A stretch of 64,000 nucleotides of DNA. Origin: an uncultured Lachnospiraceae bacterium. GTDB taxonomy: Bacteria > Bacillota > Clostridia > Lachnospirales > Lachnospiraceae. The translations under genes and the position numbers were made by a program. The stretch is from NCBI GenBank assembly GCA_910587305.1, contig CAJUKV010000006.1, positions 48,014 through 112,013 on the forward strand, written 5' to 3'. This document shows positions 42,808 through 50,947 of this stretch, in pieces (within the stretch, counting starts at the first letter, position 1; the number at the start of each line of letters is the position of its first letter). The notes beneath the pieces are model-generated. The model ran no database searches, was not told the DNA's origin, and saw only the letters and a program-made list of their open reading frames with translations.

Positions 42808-43686
42808 ATGATTAAAAGCATGACAGGGTTTGGCAGATGCGAAGTGCAGGAGGCCGAACGCAAAATAACGGTGGAGATGAAATCGGTCAATCATCGGTAC
42901 CTGGATGTAAATATAAAGATGCCGAAGAAACTTAATTATTTCGAAACATCTATCAGAAATGAACTGAAAAAATACATCCAGAGAGGAAAAGTGGATCTCT
43001 TTGTCTCTTATGAAGATTATACAAAGACCAATGTATGTGTGAAGTATAACAGGGAATTGGCTGCCGAGTACATGGGCTATTTAAACCAGATGGCGCAGGA
43101 CTTCTCTCTGGAAAATGATGTGAAGATTTCCTGTCTTTCCAAGTATCCGGAGATACTCACCATGGAGGAGCAGGGAATTGACGAGGAAAAGCTGTGGATG
43201 CTTCTAAATAAGGCGATTCAGGGCGCAGCGGAAGGCTTTGTAGAGACCAGGATAAAAGAGGGAGAGCACCTGCGCAGGGATCTTTTGGAAAAGCTTGACG
43301 GAATGCTTAAGCACGTGGCATTTATTACCGAGCGTTCTCCACAGATCATTGCAGAATATAGAAAAAAACTGGAAGATAAGGTAAAAGACCTTTTAGGGGA
43401 TGCCCAGGTTGATGAAAACAGGCTTCTGATGGAGGTGACTATTTTTGCGGACAGAGTTTGTGTGGACGAAGAGCTTGTCCGGTTAAAAAGCCACATTGAA
43501 ACTACCAAAGATACCCTTCTTCTTGGCGGAAGCATAGGCAGAAAGCTGGATTTCATTGCACAGGAAATGAACCGCGAGGCAAATACTATCCTGTCAAAAT
43601 CAGGTGATTTGGAGATATCCAATCGGGCAATAGAATTAAAAACGGAAATAGAAAAGGTGAGGGAGCAGATTCAGAACATTGAATAA
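42808..43686 (+). CDS. yicC: YicC/YloC family endoribonuclease
   Basis: 292 residues, cytoplasmic. N-terminal YicC_N (MIKSMTGFGRCE, VEMKSVNHRYLDVNIKMPK) and C-terminal DUF1732 (IGRKLDFIAQEMNREANTI, KTEIEKVREQIQNIE). The family cleaves RNA as a hexamer. First gene of a compact operon; its last codons overlap the remA start. Confidence 0.93.
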   Translation: MIKSMTGFGRCEVQEAERKITVEMKSVNHRYLDVNIKMPKKLNYFETSIRNELKKYIQRGKVDLFVSYEDYTKTNVCVKYNRELAAEYMGYLNQMAQDFSLENDVKISCLSKYPEILTMEEQGIDEEKLWMLLNKAIQGAAEGFVETRIKEGEHLRRDLLEKLDGMLKHVAFITERSPQIIAEYRKKLEDKVKDLLGDAQVDENRLLMEVTIFADRVCVDEELVRLKSHIETTKDTLLLGGSIGRKLDFIAQEMNREANTILSKSGDLEISNRAIELKTEIEKVREQIQNIE

Positions 43687-43939
43687 ACTGATTCATATAG
43701 GGTTTGGCAACATTGTAAATTCCGGCAAGATTATTGCAATCGTAAGTCCTGATTCGGCGCCGGTCAAGCGGCTGGTGCAAAGAGCAAGGGAAGCCGGGAC
43801 TGCCATAGACGCCACACAGGGAAGAAAAACAAAAGCGGTGCTTGTAATGGAAAACAGCCAATTGGTGCTCTCAGCGCTTCTTCCGGAAACGATTGCGCAG
43901 AGGGCACAGGCGGAAAGCAGAGATGATAATGAAGCATAA
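43679..43939 (+). CDS. remA: RemA-like regulator (DUF370)
   Basis: 86 residues; IHIGFGNIVNSGKIIAIVSPDSAPVKR and IDATQGRKTKAVLVMENSQLVLSAL are diagnostic. DNA-binding ring protein controlling matrix and osmoprotection genes in Bacillus. Starts at a TTG (43679) that overlaps the yicC stop, and its end overlaps the gmk start, so all three are coupled. Confidence 0.93.
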   Translation: MNKLIHIGFGNIVNSGKIIAIVSPDSAPVKRLVQRAREAGTAIDATQGRKTKAVLVMENSQLVLSALLPETIAQRAQAESRDDNEA

Positions 43940-44570
43940 AGGAATCTTAATTGTAGTTTCAGGTTTTTCCGGAGCGGGAAAGGGCACATTAATGAAGCAG
44001 ATGGTGCGCTCTTATGAGAACTACGCACTGTCCATATCCATGACTACCAGGGATCCAAGACCGGGAGAGGCAGAAGGAAGGGAATACTTTTTCGTAAGCA
44101 AAGAAGTATTTGAGGACAGGATTTCAAAAGACGGCCTGGTGGAATATGCCAGCTACTGCGGTAACTACTATGGGACGCCCAGGGAATATGTGGAAAGGCA
44201 GCTTGAGAGAGGGAAGGATGTAATTCTGGAAATAGAAATTCAGGGAGCTCTCAAGGTGAAAAACAAATTTCCCACAGCCGTGCTGATGTTTGTTATGCCC
44301 CCAAGCGCGGCAGAACTGAAAAGGCGTTTGGAGGGAAGGGGCACCGAAAGCCAGGAGGTTATTGACAGAAGACTGAAAAGAGCCTGCGAGGAGGCGGAAG
44401 GCATTGAGCAGTACGATTATATTGTGATAAATGATGAGCTTGAGGAATGTGTGAAAGAGATGCATTCCCTGATACAGGCGGCACACTATGCGCCGTTAAG
44501 AAATAAAGAGTTTATAGAAAAAATGAAAAATGAGCTGAGGGCCTTACAAAAAGAAACTGCCATAAAATAA
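43929..44570 (+). CDS. gmk: Guanylate kinase
   Basis: Phosphorylates GMP to GDP with ATP. 213 residues; P-loop SGFSGAGKGTL, TTRDPRPGE and YYGTPREYV GMP-site motifs, lid RRLEGRGTES. ATG 43929 is favoured by homology (MKHKGILIVVSG); ATG 43923 is two codons earlier. Overlaps remA by 11 bases. Confidence 0.96.
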   Translation: MKHKGILIVVSGFSGAGKGTLMKQMVRSYENYALSISMTTRDPRPGEAEGREYFFVSKEVFEDRISKDGLVEYASYCGNYYGTPREYVERQLERGKDVILEIEIQGALKVKNKFPTAVLMFVMPPSAAELKRRLEGRGTESQEVIDRRLKRACEEAEGIEQYDYIVINDELEECVKEMHSLIQAAHYAPLRNKEFIEKMKNELRALQKETAIK

Positions 44571-44632
44571 AGATTCTCAGCTGCGGGCCTGTGGTTTGGC
44601 GCGGTATTCACAGGCCTGTTACAGATAAAATA

Positions 44633-44657
44633 CCGCGCAGAAATGAGGAAAAATATG
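44633..44657 (+). repeat. Leader repeat L2 core at rpoZ, with hairpin
   Basis: GCGCAGAAATGAGGAAAAAT runs into the rpoZ ATG and matches the rimO and yesM leaders. Just upstream GCGCGGTATT (44620-44629) pairs with AATACCGCGC (44630-44639 region), giving a perfect 10-bp inverted repeat around CACAGGCCTGTTACAGATAA. Confidence 0.6.
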
Positions 44658-44885
44658 TTACATCCATCTTATTCTGATTTAATGAAGGTAGTAAACAGCG
44701 ACGCGCTGCCGGGAGAAGCGCCTGTGGTCAACAGCAGATATTCCATCGTGATGGCCACATCTAAGAGGGCAAGGCAGATTATTGCCGGTGAGGAACCTCT
44801 GGTTAATGCGAAAGACGAAAAACCTTTGTCCATAGCCGTGGAAGAATTGAACCAGGGAAAAATTAAAATTTTGTCTGAAGAATAA
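44655..44885 (+). CDS. rpoZ: RNA polymerase omega subunit
   Basis: 76 residues; LHPSYSDLMKVVNSD, NSRYSIVMATSKRARQI and KPLSIAVEELNQGKI are the omega signature. Promotes RNA polymerase assembly. Start at 44655 because ATGAGG lies 6 bases before it; ATG 44643 is part of that repeat. Ends the yicC operon before the terminator at 44932. Confidence 0.95.
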   Translation: MLHPSYSDLMKVVNSDALPGEAPVVNSRYSIVMATSKRARQIIAGEEPLVNAKDEKPLSIAVEELNQGKIKILSEE

Positions 44886-44931
44886 GGTCAGATTTGTCCG
44901 CAGGTCCATTGGACGTTTGGCCAAAAGAGAT

Positions 44932-44967
44932 AACGCTGTCACGCAAAAGTGTCGTGTCAGCGTTTTT
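44932..44967 (+). terminator. Terminator of the yicC-rpoZ operon
   Basis: AACGCTGTCACG (44932-44943) pairs with CGTGTCAGCGTT (44953-44964), one mismatch, followed by TTT (five T in all from 44963). Confidence 0.8.
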
Positions 44968-45240
44968 ATGCACACGGACGAACAAAGAAAATAGGTCGGC
45001 AAGCTTGCAAAGAGGTATCCAAATGGAATATGTCGGTAAGCTGACGGAGGCCTGACGCGGGAGCGGGAGAAAAGACATTATGTTTGACTGCGGTATTTAC
45101 CAATTGAGTCAATCTACTATAAGACATAAGCAGATGACTGAATTAGTCAACCGTATATGATGCCTGTGTCGCAATAGGCATGTCGGGAAGAGTGAAAGGT
45201 TTTTTACCTTTCACTCACAAGTTTGTGGATGCAGCGCGGA
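44968..45240. repeat. Repeat C copy 1 within the rpoZ-rimO gap
   Basis: The 400-base gap 44886-45285 has no gene. 44968-45074 (ATGCACACGGACG, TATGTCGGTAAGCTGACGGA, GGGAGAAAAG) resembles 53334-53404, with a partial internal duplication around TCGGCAAGCT. Further on are hairpins TGACT/AGTCA (45133-45147), GTGAAAGGT/ACCTTTCAC (45191-45213) and ACAAGTTTGT/ACAAACTTG, the last leading into the L2 leader. Confidence 0.55.
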
Positions 45241-45288
45241 CACAAACTTGATATGCACAAAAACAGCGCAGGAATGAGGGAAAATATG
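45241..45288 (+). repeat. Leader repeat L2, copy at rimO
   Basis: CACAAACTTGATATGCACAA, then ACAGCGCAGGAATGAGGGA and AAATATG. About 85-90% identical to the minus-strand yesM leader at 17139-17186, including the ribosome binding site and start. Confidence 0.75.
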
Positions 45289-46608
45289 AATGTTTTTTTT
45301 GTTTCATTGGGGTGTGACAAAAATCTGGTGGATTCTGAGGTGATGCTTGGCGCATTATCTGACAGAGGCTATTCCTTTACAAATGATGAGACGCAGGCAG
45401 ATGTAATTGTGGTTAATACCTGCTGCTTTATCAATGATGCCAAAGAGGAAAGCATTAATACCATACTGGAAATGGGTGAGCTGAAAAAAAGCGGTCAGAT
45501 AAAAGCCCTGATTGTGGCAGGATGTCTGGCCCAGCGCTATATGAATGAAATTCAGCGGGAGATCCCGGAGGTAGACGCCATTGTCGGCACAACGGCTATC
45601 CTGGAAATTGGCGACGCCATTGAAAGAGCGCTTTTGGGAAAGCCGGAAAACCGGTTGACGCCGCTTGATAAACCGCCTGTGGGAGGAAGAAAGCGCGTGG
45701 TGAGCACAGGGGGCCATTACGCATACTTAAAAATTGCCGAAGGATGCGACAAACGCTGTACCTACTGTATTATTCCAAAGGTAAGGGGAAATTACCGAAG
45801 CATTCCCATGGAGGATTTGCTGAAGGAAGCCGGAGAGCTTGCGAAGAAAGGCGTGAGGGAGCTGATACTGGTGGCTCAGGAAACAACCCTCTATGGCAAA
45901 GATTTGTATGGTGAAAAGTCTTTACCCAGACTGTTAAAGGAGCTTTGTAAAATATCGGGGCTTGAATGGATTCGGATTCTTTACTGCTATCCGGAAGAAA
46001 TAACCGATGAACTGATACAGGTGATAAAGGAGGAAGAAAAAATCTGCCATTATCTGGATATGCCTGTACAGAGCGGAAGTGATGGGATACTTAAGCGGAT
46101 GGGACGGAGAACCACCGCAGGGCAAATCAGAGCAATGATTCAAAAGCTGAGGGACGAGATACCTGATATTTGCATCCGAACCACTTTGATAACCGGATTT
46201 CCGGGTGAAAAGGAACAAGACCATGAGGAAACCATGAGTTTTGTGAATGAAATGGAATTTGACAGACTTGGAGTATTTCCCTATTCCCAGGAAGAAGATA
46301 CGCCGGCGGCCGGAATGCCGGATCAGATTCCGGAGGATGTGAAGCAGCGGCGCAGGAATGAAATTATGGAATTGCAGCAGGAAATAGCCTTTGACAATGC
46401 GGATCGGATGATAGGAAGACGATTAAAAGCCATGATTGAGGGGAAAGAGGCAAAAGAAGATGTATACGTGGCGCGTACCTACAAGGACGCCCCGGATGTG
46501 GACGGCTATCTTTTTGTAAACACAGAAAGGCAGCTTATGAGCGGAGACTTCGTGGAGGTATACATTACAGGCTCAAATGAATATGATTTGATGGGAGAAA
46601 TACTGTAA
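45286..46608 (+). CDS. rimO: Ribosomal protein uS12 methylthiotransferase
   Basis: Radical SAM enzyme adding a methylthio group to Asp of ribosomal protein S12. 440 residues: UPF0004 domain with Cys10, Cys46 and Cys80 for the auxiliary 4Fe-4S cluster; radical SAM motif GCDKRCTYC (Cys154, Cys158, Cys161); C-terminal TRAM (about 375-440). Start at 45286 after ATGAGGGA. Followed by pgsA and cinA on the same strand, a common order in Firmicutes. Confidence 0.95.
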   Translation: MNVFFVSLGCDKNLVDSEVMLGALSDRGYSFTNDETQADVIVVNTCCFINDAKEESINTILEMGELKKSGQIKALIVAGCLAQRYMNEIQREIPEVDAIVGTTAILEIGDAIERALLGKPENRLTPLDKPPVGGRKRVVSTGGHYAYLKIAEGCDKRCTYCIIPKVRGNYRSIPMEDLLKEAGELAKKGVRELILVAQETTLYGKDLYGEKSLPRLLKELCKISGLEWIRILYCYPEEITDELIQVIKEEEKICHYLDMPVQSGSDGILKRMGRRTTAGQIRAMIQKLRDEIPDICIRTTLITGFPGEKEQDHEETMSFVNEMEFDRLGVFPYSQEEDTPAAGMPDQIPEDVKQRRRNEIMELQQEIAFDNADRMIGRRLKAMIEGKEAKEDVYVARTYKDAPDVDGYLFVNTERQLMSGDFVEVYITGSNEYDLMGEIL

Positions 46609-46669
46609 ACACAATTTAATTTTGTTTGCCGTTGTGTATAAAAAGTTGAACACAGAGAGGAGTTAACAT

Positions 46670-47203
46670 ATGAATTTACCAAATAAACTTACCATGTTTC
46701 GGGTGATTTTGATTCCGTTTTTTATTGTTTTCCTGCTAATACCCATTACCTCTTATGATAAATGGATTGCGCTTGTTATATTCATTGTTGCCAGCCTTAC
46801 GGATCTTTTGGACGGGAAGATAGCCCGAAAATACAATCTTGTCACAAATTTTGGAAAGTTTATGGATCCTCTTGCGGATAAGCTGCTGGTTTGCTCCGCC
46901 TTAATTTGTCTGATTGAGCTGCATAAGATACCGGCATGGATGGTTATCATTATTATTGCCAGGGAATTTATCATCAGCGGCTTTCGGCTGGTTGCATCAG
47001 ATAACGGCGTGGTGATTGCCGCAAGCTACTGGGGAAAATTTAAAACCACTTTCCAGATGGTGGCGGTATGCCTTTTGATTGCAGATATACCGGCGGTTCA
47101 TTTACTGACGCAGATCGTGCTTTGGATTGCGGTGATTTTGACGGTTGTTTCTCTGGCGGATTATATCATAAAAAATAAAGATGTTATGAAAGAAAACAAG
47201 TAA
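46670..47203 (+). CDS. pgsA: CDP-diacylglycerol-glycerol-3-phosphate 3-phosphatidyltransferase
   Basis: Makes phosphatidylglycerol phosphate in the membrane. 177 residues, about four to six helices; CDP-alcohol transferase motif DLLDGKIARKYNLVTNFGKFMDPLADK (shown in part: DGKIAR, GKFMDPLADK). GAGGAG precedes the ATG by 6 bases. Confidence 0.95.
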   Translation: MNLPNKLTMFRVILIPFFIVFLLIPITSYDKWIALVIFIVASLTDLLDGKIARKYNLVTNFGKFMDPLADKLLVCSALICLIELHKIPAWMVIIIIAREFIISGFRLVASDNGVVIAASYWGKFKTTFQMVAVCLLIADIPAVHLLTQIVLWIAVILTVVSLADYIIKNKDVMKENK

Positions 47204-47267
47204 AATAAAGTCTTTGCTGCTTAAGACGCAGGCTTGCGGGATTAGACGATATAGACGGAGGCTGTAT

Positions 47268-47768
47268 ATGTTCAATGGAAATCTTTGCCAGGATGACTGC
47301 ATTGAGGAAAAGATAGTTGCCAAATTGAAGGAAAAAGGGTGGCAGGTTACCTGTGCGGAATCCTGTACGGGCGGTATGATTGCTTCAACTCTGGTGAATG
47401 TGGCAGGTGTTTCGGAGGTCTTTGGCGAAAGCTATGTCACATATGCCAATTCAGCCAAAAACAAGCTGCTTGGGGTTGAAAAAAAAGCTTTGGAAACATG
47501 GGGGGCAGTCAGCAGACAGGTGGCGGAGCAGATGGCGGCAGGCGCAGCGAAGGCGGCGTCGGCACAGGCGGCAATTGCAGTTACGGGCGTCGCAGGGCCG
47601 GGGGGAGGAACAAAGGAAAAACCTGTGGGGCTGGTGTATATAGGCTGCTTTGCAGACGGAAAGGTCACTGTCACAGAAAATCATTTTACAGGAAACAGAC
47701 CGGAAATCCGCAGACAGACCACACGGGCGGCGCTTACGCTGCTTTATAACTGCCTGATGGAAAGGTAA
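47268..47768 (+). CDS. CinA C-terminal domain protein (NMN amidohydrolase type)
   Basis: 166 residues; only the CinA C-terminal half: VTCAESCTGGMIASTLVNVAG, SYVTYANSAKNKLLGV, AVTGVAGPGGGTKEKPVGLVYIG. This domain is the PncC nicotinamide-nucleotide amidase. The MoeA-like N-terminal half of long CinA is absent. Start at 47268 with CGGAGG. Lies after pgsA and is not followed by recA directly, although cinA-recA is a frequent order; 1.7 kb separate them here. Confidence 0.92.
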   Translation: MFNGNLCQDDCIEEKIVAKLKEKGWQVTCAESCTGGMIASTLVNVAGVSEVFGESYVTYANSAKNKLLGVEKKALETWGAVSRQVAEQMAAGAAKAASAQAAIAVTGVAGPGGGTKEKPVGLVYIGCFADGKVTVTENHFTGNRPEIRRQTTRAALTLLYNCLMER

Positions 47769-47825
47769 AACTATAAATATGAGCCGCGCCGAAATATGCA
47801 GGCTGTTGGAAGTATGGGGGTTATG

Positions 47826-48731
47826 ATGAAAAATAAATGGAGTTCCGGGAAAATAATTGCGGTGGTGCTTGGCAGTATTGGCGGGTCTATTGTTTTTTTG
47901 GTGGCATTGTATGTAGGGGTATATCAGTTTGTTAAAGAGTATATGCGTGTAAAAACGTATATAAATGAAGCAAGGATAGAGCGGGAGCGTGAGGACGATT
48001 TTCAGGAAGAAGATAGAGAAAGAGAGGAGCGCGGGCGCGAAGTTCCCGATTGGCCGGAGGATGAGACAGAGGACGATGTGGACGATTATGAGTACGACGA
48101 CGGGGAATACTATGAGATTCACGATGCCATACGGAAGGATTTATCTTATCAGATAACATTTGAAACCTATAGCAGCACGCCCGGAGATAATCTCTTTGTA
48201 GAGATGAGCTATCCGGTTATATCCGGGGATGAGACAATTGACTGCGAAAGGATCAACAACCTCATGCAAAGGGAGCTTGAGGAAGTGGAATTATATATGG
48301 AGTCCGTAAAAGAGTGGATTTCAGAAGAAGAAAGCTTTCGCTTTGAAGCGGAAAGCTATGTTACTTACATGGATGAAGATATTCTTAGCATCATTTATAT
48401 GGAAAAAGGCCTTTTGGATGACGCAACCTATGAAACATATATTATTTCTGTGAATATTGATATGGAAAGCGGGATGGCCTTAACCAATTCGCAGCTGCTT
48501 AATATTGACGATAAGTTTTCCATCGACTTTCGCCGCCGCTGTGAAAGACAAAATGGGGAGATTGATTCCCTTTCCTATTATTCGGATCAGGATATTACCA
48601 CTTTGCTCACGGACGATTCCAGCCTGATAATTTTTTACACGCCTTTGGGCATGGAAGTGGGATTTAATTATTATTATGGCTGGGTAACCGTTACATACCA
48701 GGATTATCAGAAATATCAAAGTCAATTTTAG
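47826..48731 (+). CDS. Membrane-anchored protein with a DUF3298-like domain
   Basis: 301 residues. One transmembrane helix (IIAVVLGSIGGSIVFLVALYVGVY), a highly charged linker (about 40-95, with ERERED and EETE/DDVDDYEYDDGEYY segments), then an extracytoplasmic domain resembling DUF4163/DUF3298 of PdaC/RsiV (MSYPVISGDETIDCERINNLM; ALTNSQLLNIDDKFS; FYTPLGMEVGFNYYYGWVTV). Function unknown; such domains occur in cell-wall or anti-sigma proteins. Start at 47826 with TGGGGGT. Confidence 0.7.
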   Translation: MKNKWSSGKIIAVVLGSIGGSIVFLVALYVGVYQFVKEYMRVKTYINEARIEREREDDFQEEDREREERGREVPDWPEDETEDDVDDYEYDDGEYYEIHDAIRKDLSYQITFETYSSTPGDNLFVEMSYPVISGDETIDCERINNLMQRELEEVELYMESVKEWISEEESFRFEAESYVTYMDEDILSIIYMEKGLLDDATYETYIISVNIDMESGMALTNSQLLNIDDKFSIDFRRRCERQNGEIDSLSYYSDQDITTLLTDDSSLIIFYTPLGMEVGFNYYYGWVTVTYQDYQKYQSQF

Positions 48732-48749
48732 ACGGAATGAAAAGAAATG

Positions 48750-48887
48750 TTCGATTCGGCCTTCGGCTTCATTGTGACTAAATCCGGCTATTAGAAGTTC
48801 GCCTTCGGCGAAGAAACGGATTTCCTTGGCATAATTAACGCTTTCTTGCGGTCTGCGCAGTAAATACACAGACCTGGCTGAAGTTAC
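48750..48887. mobile_element. MITE copy 3, inverse-oriented relative of copy 1
   Basis: The reverse complement begins GTAACTTCAGCCAGGTCTG and carries AAGAAAGCG, TTATGCCAAG, CGAAGGCGAACTTC and AATGAAGCCGAAGGC in the same order as 2493-2636, at roughly 75-80% identity by eye. Right-end repeats are worn and no target duplication remains, so it is an older copy. Confidence 0.75.
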
Positions 48888-48894
48888 TTTGGCC

Positions 48895-49037
48895 GTTACT
48901 ATTCACGGTCAGGAATGCGCACAGGCTGCGTATTCCGTAAGAACATGATGCAGGTGTGAGGGGCGATTTTGCGTAGCAAAACTCGAAATATCGCCCCGAA
49001 TGTTACTATGAGCGGCCTTCAGGCCGTGAATAGTAAC
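48895..49037. mobile_element. MITE copy 4: 143-bp element next to copy 3
   Basis: Left end GTTACTATTCACGG (48895-48908) is the exact inverted copy of the right end CCGTGAATAGTAAC (49024-49037). Flanks CTTTGGCC (48887-48894) and CTTTGGCT (49038-49045) match at 7 of 8. Inside are hairpins GGGGCGAT/ATCGCCCC enclosing TTTTGC/GCAAAA, GGAATGCGCA/TGCGTATTCC and CGGCC/GGCCG. The 5' half is also at 27329-27387. Confidence 0.8.
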
Positions 49038-49334
49038 CTTTGGCTATCCTCTGTGATATGATTCATGTCATTTGAGATTGCTCATCTAATGAAAACGTGG
49101 TATATTGAAACCATGTTTTATGATAATTCTAAGCTGACTGTTTTAGTCAGCTTCATTCTGCTTTGCATATCAGGCGTTTTCTGCCAATCATCCAAAGCAA
49201 AAAATAGGAAAAGAAAGGGGGAAATGCCATTGAGGGAGTTTTATTGGACATTGAAACCTGTATAATAAGTTTTAGATAGCAGCTAAGCCGTAACTGCTGT
49301 GTTACTATTATTTTAATGAATGAAGGAAAATTCA
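49038..49334. other. Gene-less stretch upstream of the recA promoter
   Basis: About 300 AT-rich bases. It holds a perfect 9-bp hairpin AAGCTGACT/AGTCAGCTT (49131-49139 and 49145-49153) without a following T run. A 66-codon open frame (49065-49265) lacks a ribosome binding site and I do not call it. AATGAAT/ATTCATT (49316-49336) overlaps the -35 box of recA. Confidence 0.4.
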
Positions 49335-49381
49335 TTGACAAAACCGAACATTTGTTTTATAGTAATTAAGAACAAATGTTC
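49335..49381 (+). promoter_or_regulatory. recA promoter with two LexA (SOS) boxes
   Basis: TTGACA (49335-49340) and TATAGT (49358-49363), spacer 17. Between them lies CGAACATTTGTTTT (49345-49358), close to the Firmicute LexA box CGAAC-N4-GTTCG. Just after the -10 is GAACAAATGTTC (49370-49381), a perfect palindromic core. Both sites would block RNA polymerase, giving tight damage-inducible control. Confidence 0.9.
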
Positions 49382-49503
49382 CCGATACGATACGTTATCC
49401 TGTGGGGCATGTTTACACTTGAGGTAATGAGCTCTTTTACAGATCAGGACGGCGTTTTATACAATAATTTTTTGCAGGCTATTGGCAAGGATGGAGGATT
49501 CAT

Positions 49504-50604
49504 ATGGAAAAAGAAGACAAATTAAAAGCGTTGGACGCGGCCTTAGGACAGATTGAGAAACAGTTTGGAAAAGGCGCAGTAATGAAATTGGGAGATTCTT
49601 CCGCACGGATGAATGTGGAGACGATTCCCACAGGTTCGTTGAGCTTAGATATCGCTTTGGGACTTGGTGGAATCCCCAAGGGAAGAATTATTGAAATATA
49701 TGGACCGGAATCTAGTGGTAAGACCACTGTTACCCTGCACATGATAGCAGAGGTCCAAAAGAGAGGCGGCATTGCAGGCTTTATTGACGCGGAACATGCG
49801 CTTGATCCCGTATATGCTAAAAATATAGGCGTGGATGTGGATAATCTTTATATTTCCCAGCCGGATAATGGAGAGCAGGCGCTTGAAATTACGGAAACCA
49901 TGGTCCGCTCCGGCGCCATTGATATTATCGTAGTGGACTCGGTTGCCGCCCTTGTTCCCAAGGCGGAAATTGACGGAGATATGGGAGACTCGCATGTAGG
50001 TCTTCAGGCAAGACTCATGTCACAGGCCCTTCGTAAGCTGACAGCGGTTATCAGTAAATCCAACTGTACGGTGATCTTTATCAACCAGCTCCGTGAGAAA
50101 GTGGGCGTTATGTTTGGCAATCCTGAGACCACCACCGGCGGGCGGGCGCTGAAATTCTATTCTTCCGTGAGACTGGATGTGCGCAGGATTGAAGCTATCA
50201 AGCAAAGCGGCGAGGCTATCGGAAACAGAACAAGGGTTAAGGTTGTGAAGAATAAAATTGCGCCTCCTTTTAAGGAAGCGGAGTTCGACATTATTTTTGG
50301 AGAGGGCATTTCCACCGTAGGCGATGTGCTTGATTTGGCCGTAAATGTTAATATTGTCAACAAAAGCGGCGCATGGTATGCCTATAACGGAAACAAGATT
50401 GGACAGGGACGTGAGAATGCCAAGCAATACCTGAAAAACAATCAGGAAATATATGAAGAAATATCTGAAAAGGTAAGGGAACATTATGGCTTCCAGGACG
50501 GCTTAAAAGAAAGCGTTCCCGAAACCGGTAAAGAGAAAACCGATGAAGGAAAAGGAAAGGCTCCCGCATCAAAGAAAACGGCCGAAACAGAGAAAGAAAA
50601 GTAA
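49504..50604 (+). CDS. recA: Recombinase A
   Basis: DNA strand exchange and LexA-cleavage coprotease. 366 residues; Walker [10 protein letters not shown] (67-75), [19 protein letters not shown] (Walker B), [22 protein letters not shown] (L1/L2 regions). A Lys/Glu-rich tail (about 330-366) follows the core. GGAGG precedes the ATG. The upstream LexA boxes fit its role. Confidence 0.98.
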   Translation: MEKEDKLKALDAALGQIEKQFGKGAVMKLGDSSARMNVETIPTGSLSLDIALGLGGIPKGRIIEIYGPESSGKTTVTLHMIAEVQKRGGIAGFIDAEHALDPVYAKNIGVDVDNLYISQPDNGEQALEITETMVRSGAIDIIVVDSVAALVPKAEIDGDMGDSHVGLQARLMSQALRKLTAVISKSNCTVIFINQLREKVGVMFGNPETTTGGRALKFYSSVRLDVRRIEAIKQSGEAIGNRTRVKVVKNKIAPPFKEAEFDIIFGEGISTVGDVLDLAVNVNIVNKSGAWYAYNGNKIGQGRENAKQYLKNNQEIYEEISEKVREHYGFQDGLKESVPETGKEKTDEGKGKAPASKKTAETEKEK

Positions 50605-50689
50605 TGGAATAAAAGGAAAATATACTTTCCTTTTGGTCTGTACATCTATTGGGAAAGAGATAAATATTTATGATGAAAGAGAAAATGAT

Positions 50690-50947
50690 ATGCTTTATCT
50701 GGGACATCTTGATTGTATTTTTTTACTCTGTTTTACTTTGGCGCTATGCTGGTATTTAAATGGTTCTTTTGAGACCGCGCCAACGGAAGAACAGCAGGAG
50801 AAGGCACAAATGGGAGCATTGCTATCAATGGCTGTGGCAGGTATACCCTGTGCCGCCTGTGTTTCAATACGTCTGAAATTAAAGAAAAAGCAAAATAAAA
50901 ACAGGAATGTGGCGGAAGATGACAGTAACAGGAATCAAAGAAGTTGA
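50690..50947 (+). CDS. Small membrane protein between recA and recX
   Basis: 85 residues from ATG 50690: two hydrophobic helices (CIFLLCFTLALCWYL and LLSMAVAGIPCAACVSI) separated by an acidic/Gln-rich loop, then a basic tail (LKLKKKQNKNRN). Overlaps the recX start by 29 bases in another frame. The ribosome binding site is weak (GAAAGAG). Family unknown; real on the grounds of the membrane pattern and the filled gap. Confidence 0.5.
   Translation: MLYLGHLDCIFLLCFTLALCWYLNGSFETAPTEEQQEKAQMGALLSMAVAGIPCAACVSIRLKLKKKQNKNRNVAEDDSNRNQRS

Noticed and set aside
44930..45285. Possible riboswitch upstream of rimO
   Set aside because: The structured DNA is shared with the rny-DUF6320 gap and with other leaders, so it behaves as repeats; no known riboswitch core is recognised.
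49065..49265. 66-codon open frame upstream of recA
   Set aside because: No ribosome binding site, AT-rich region, a hairpin inside the frame and no recognisable domain; more likely non-coding.
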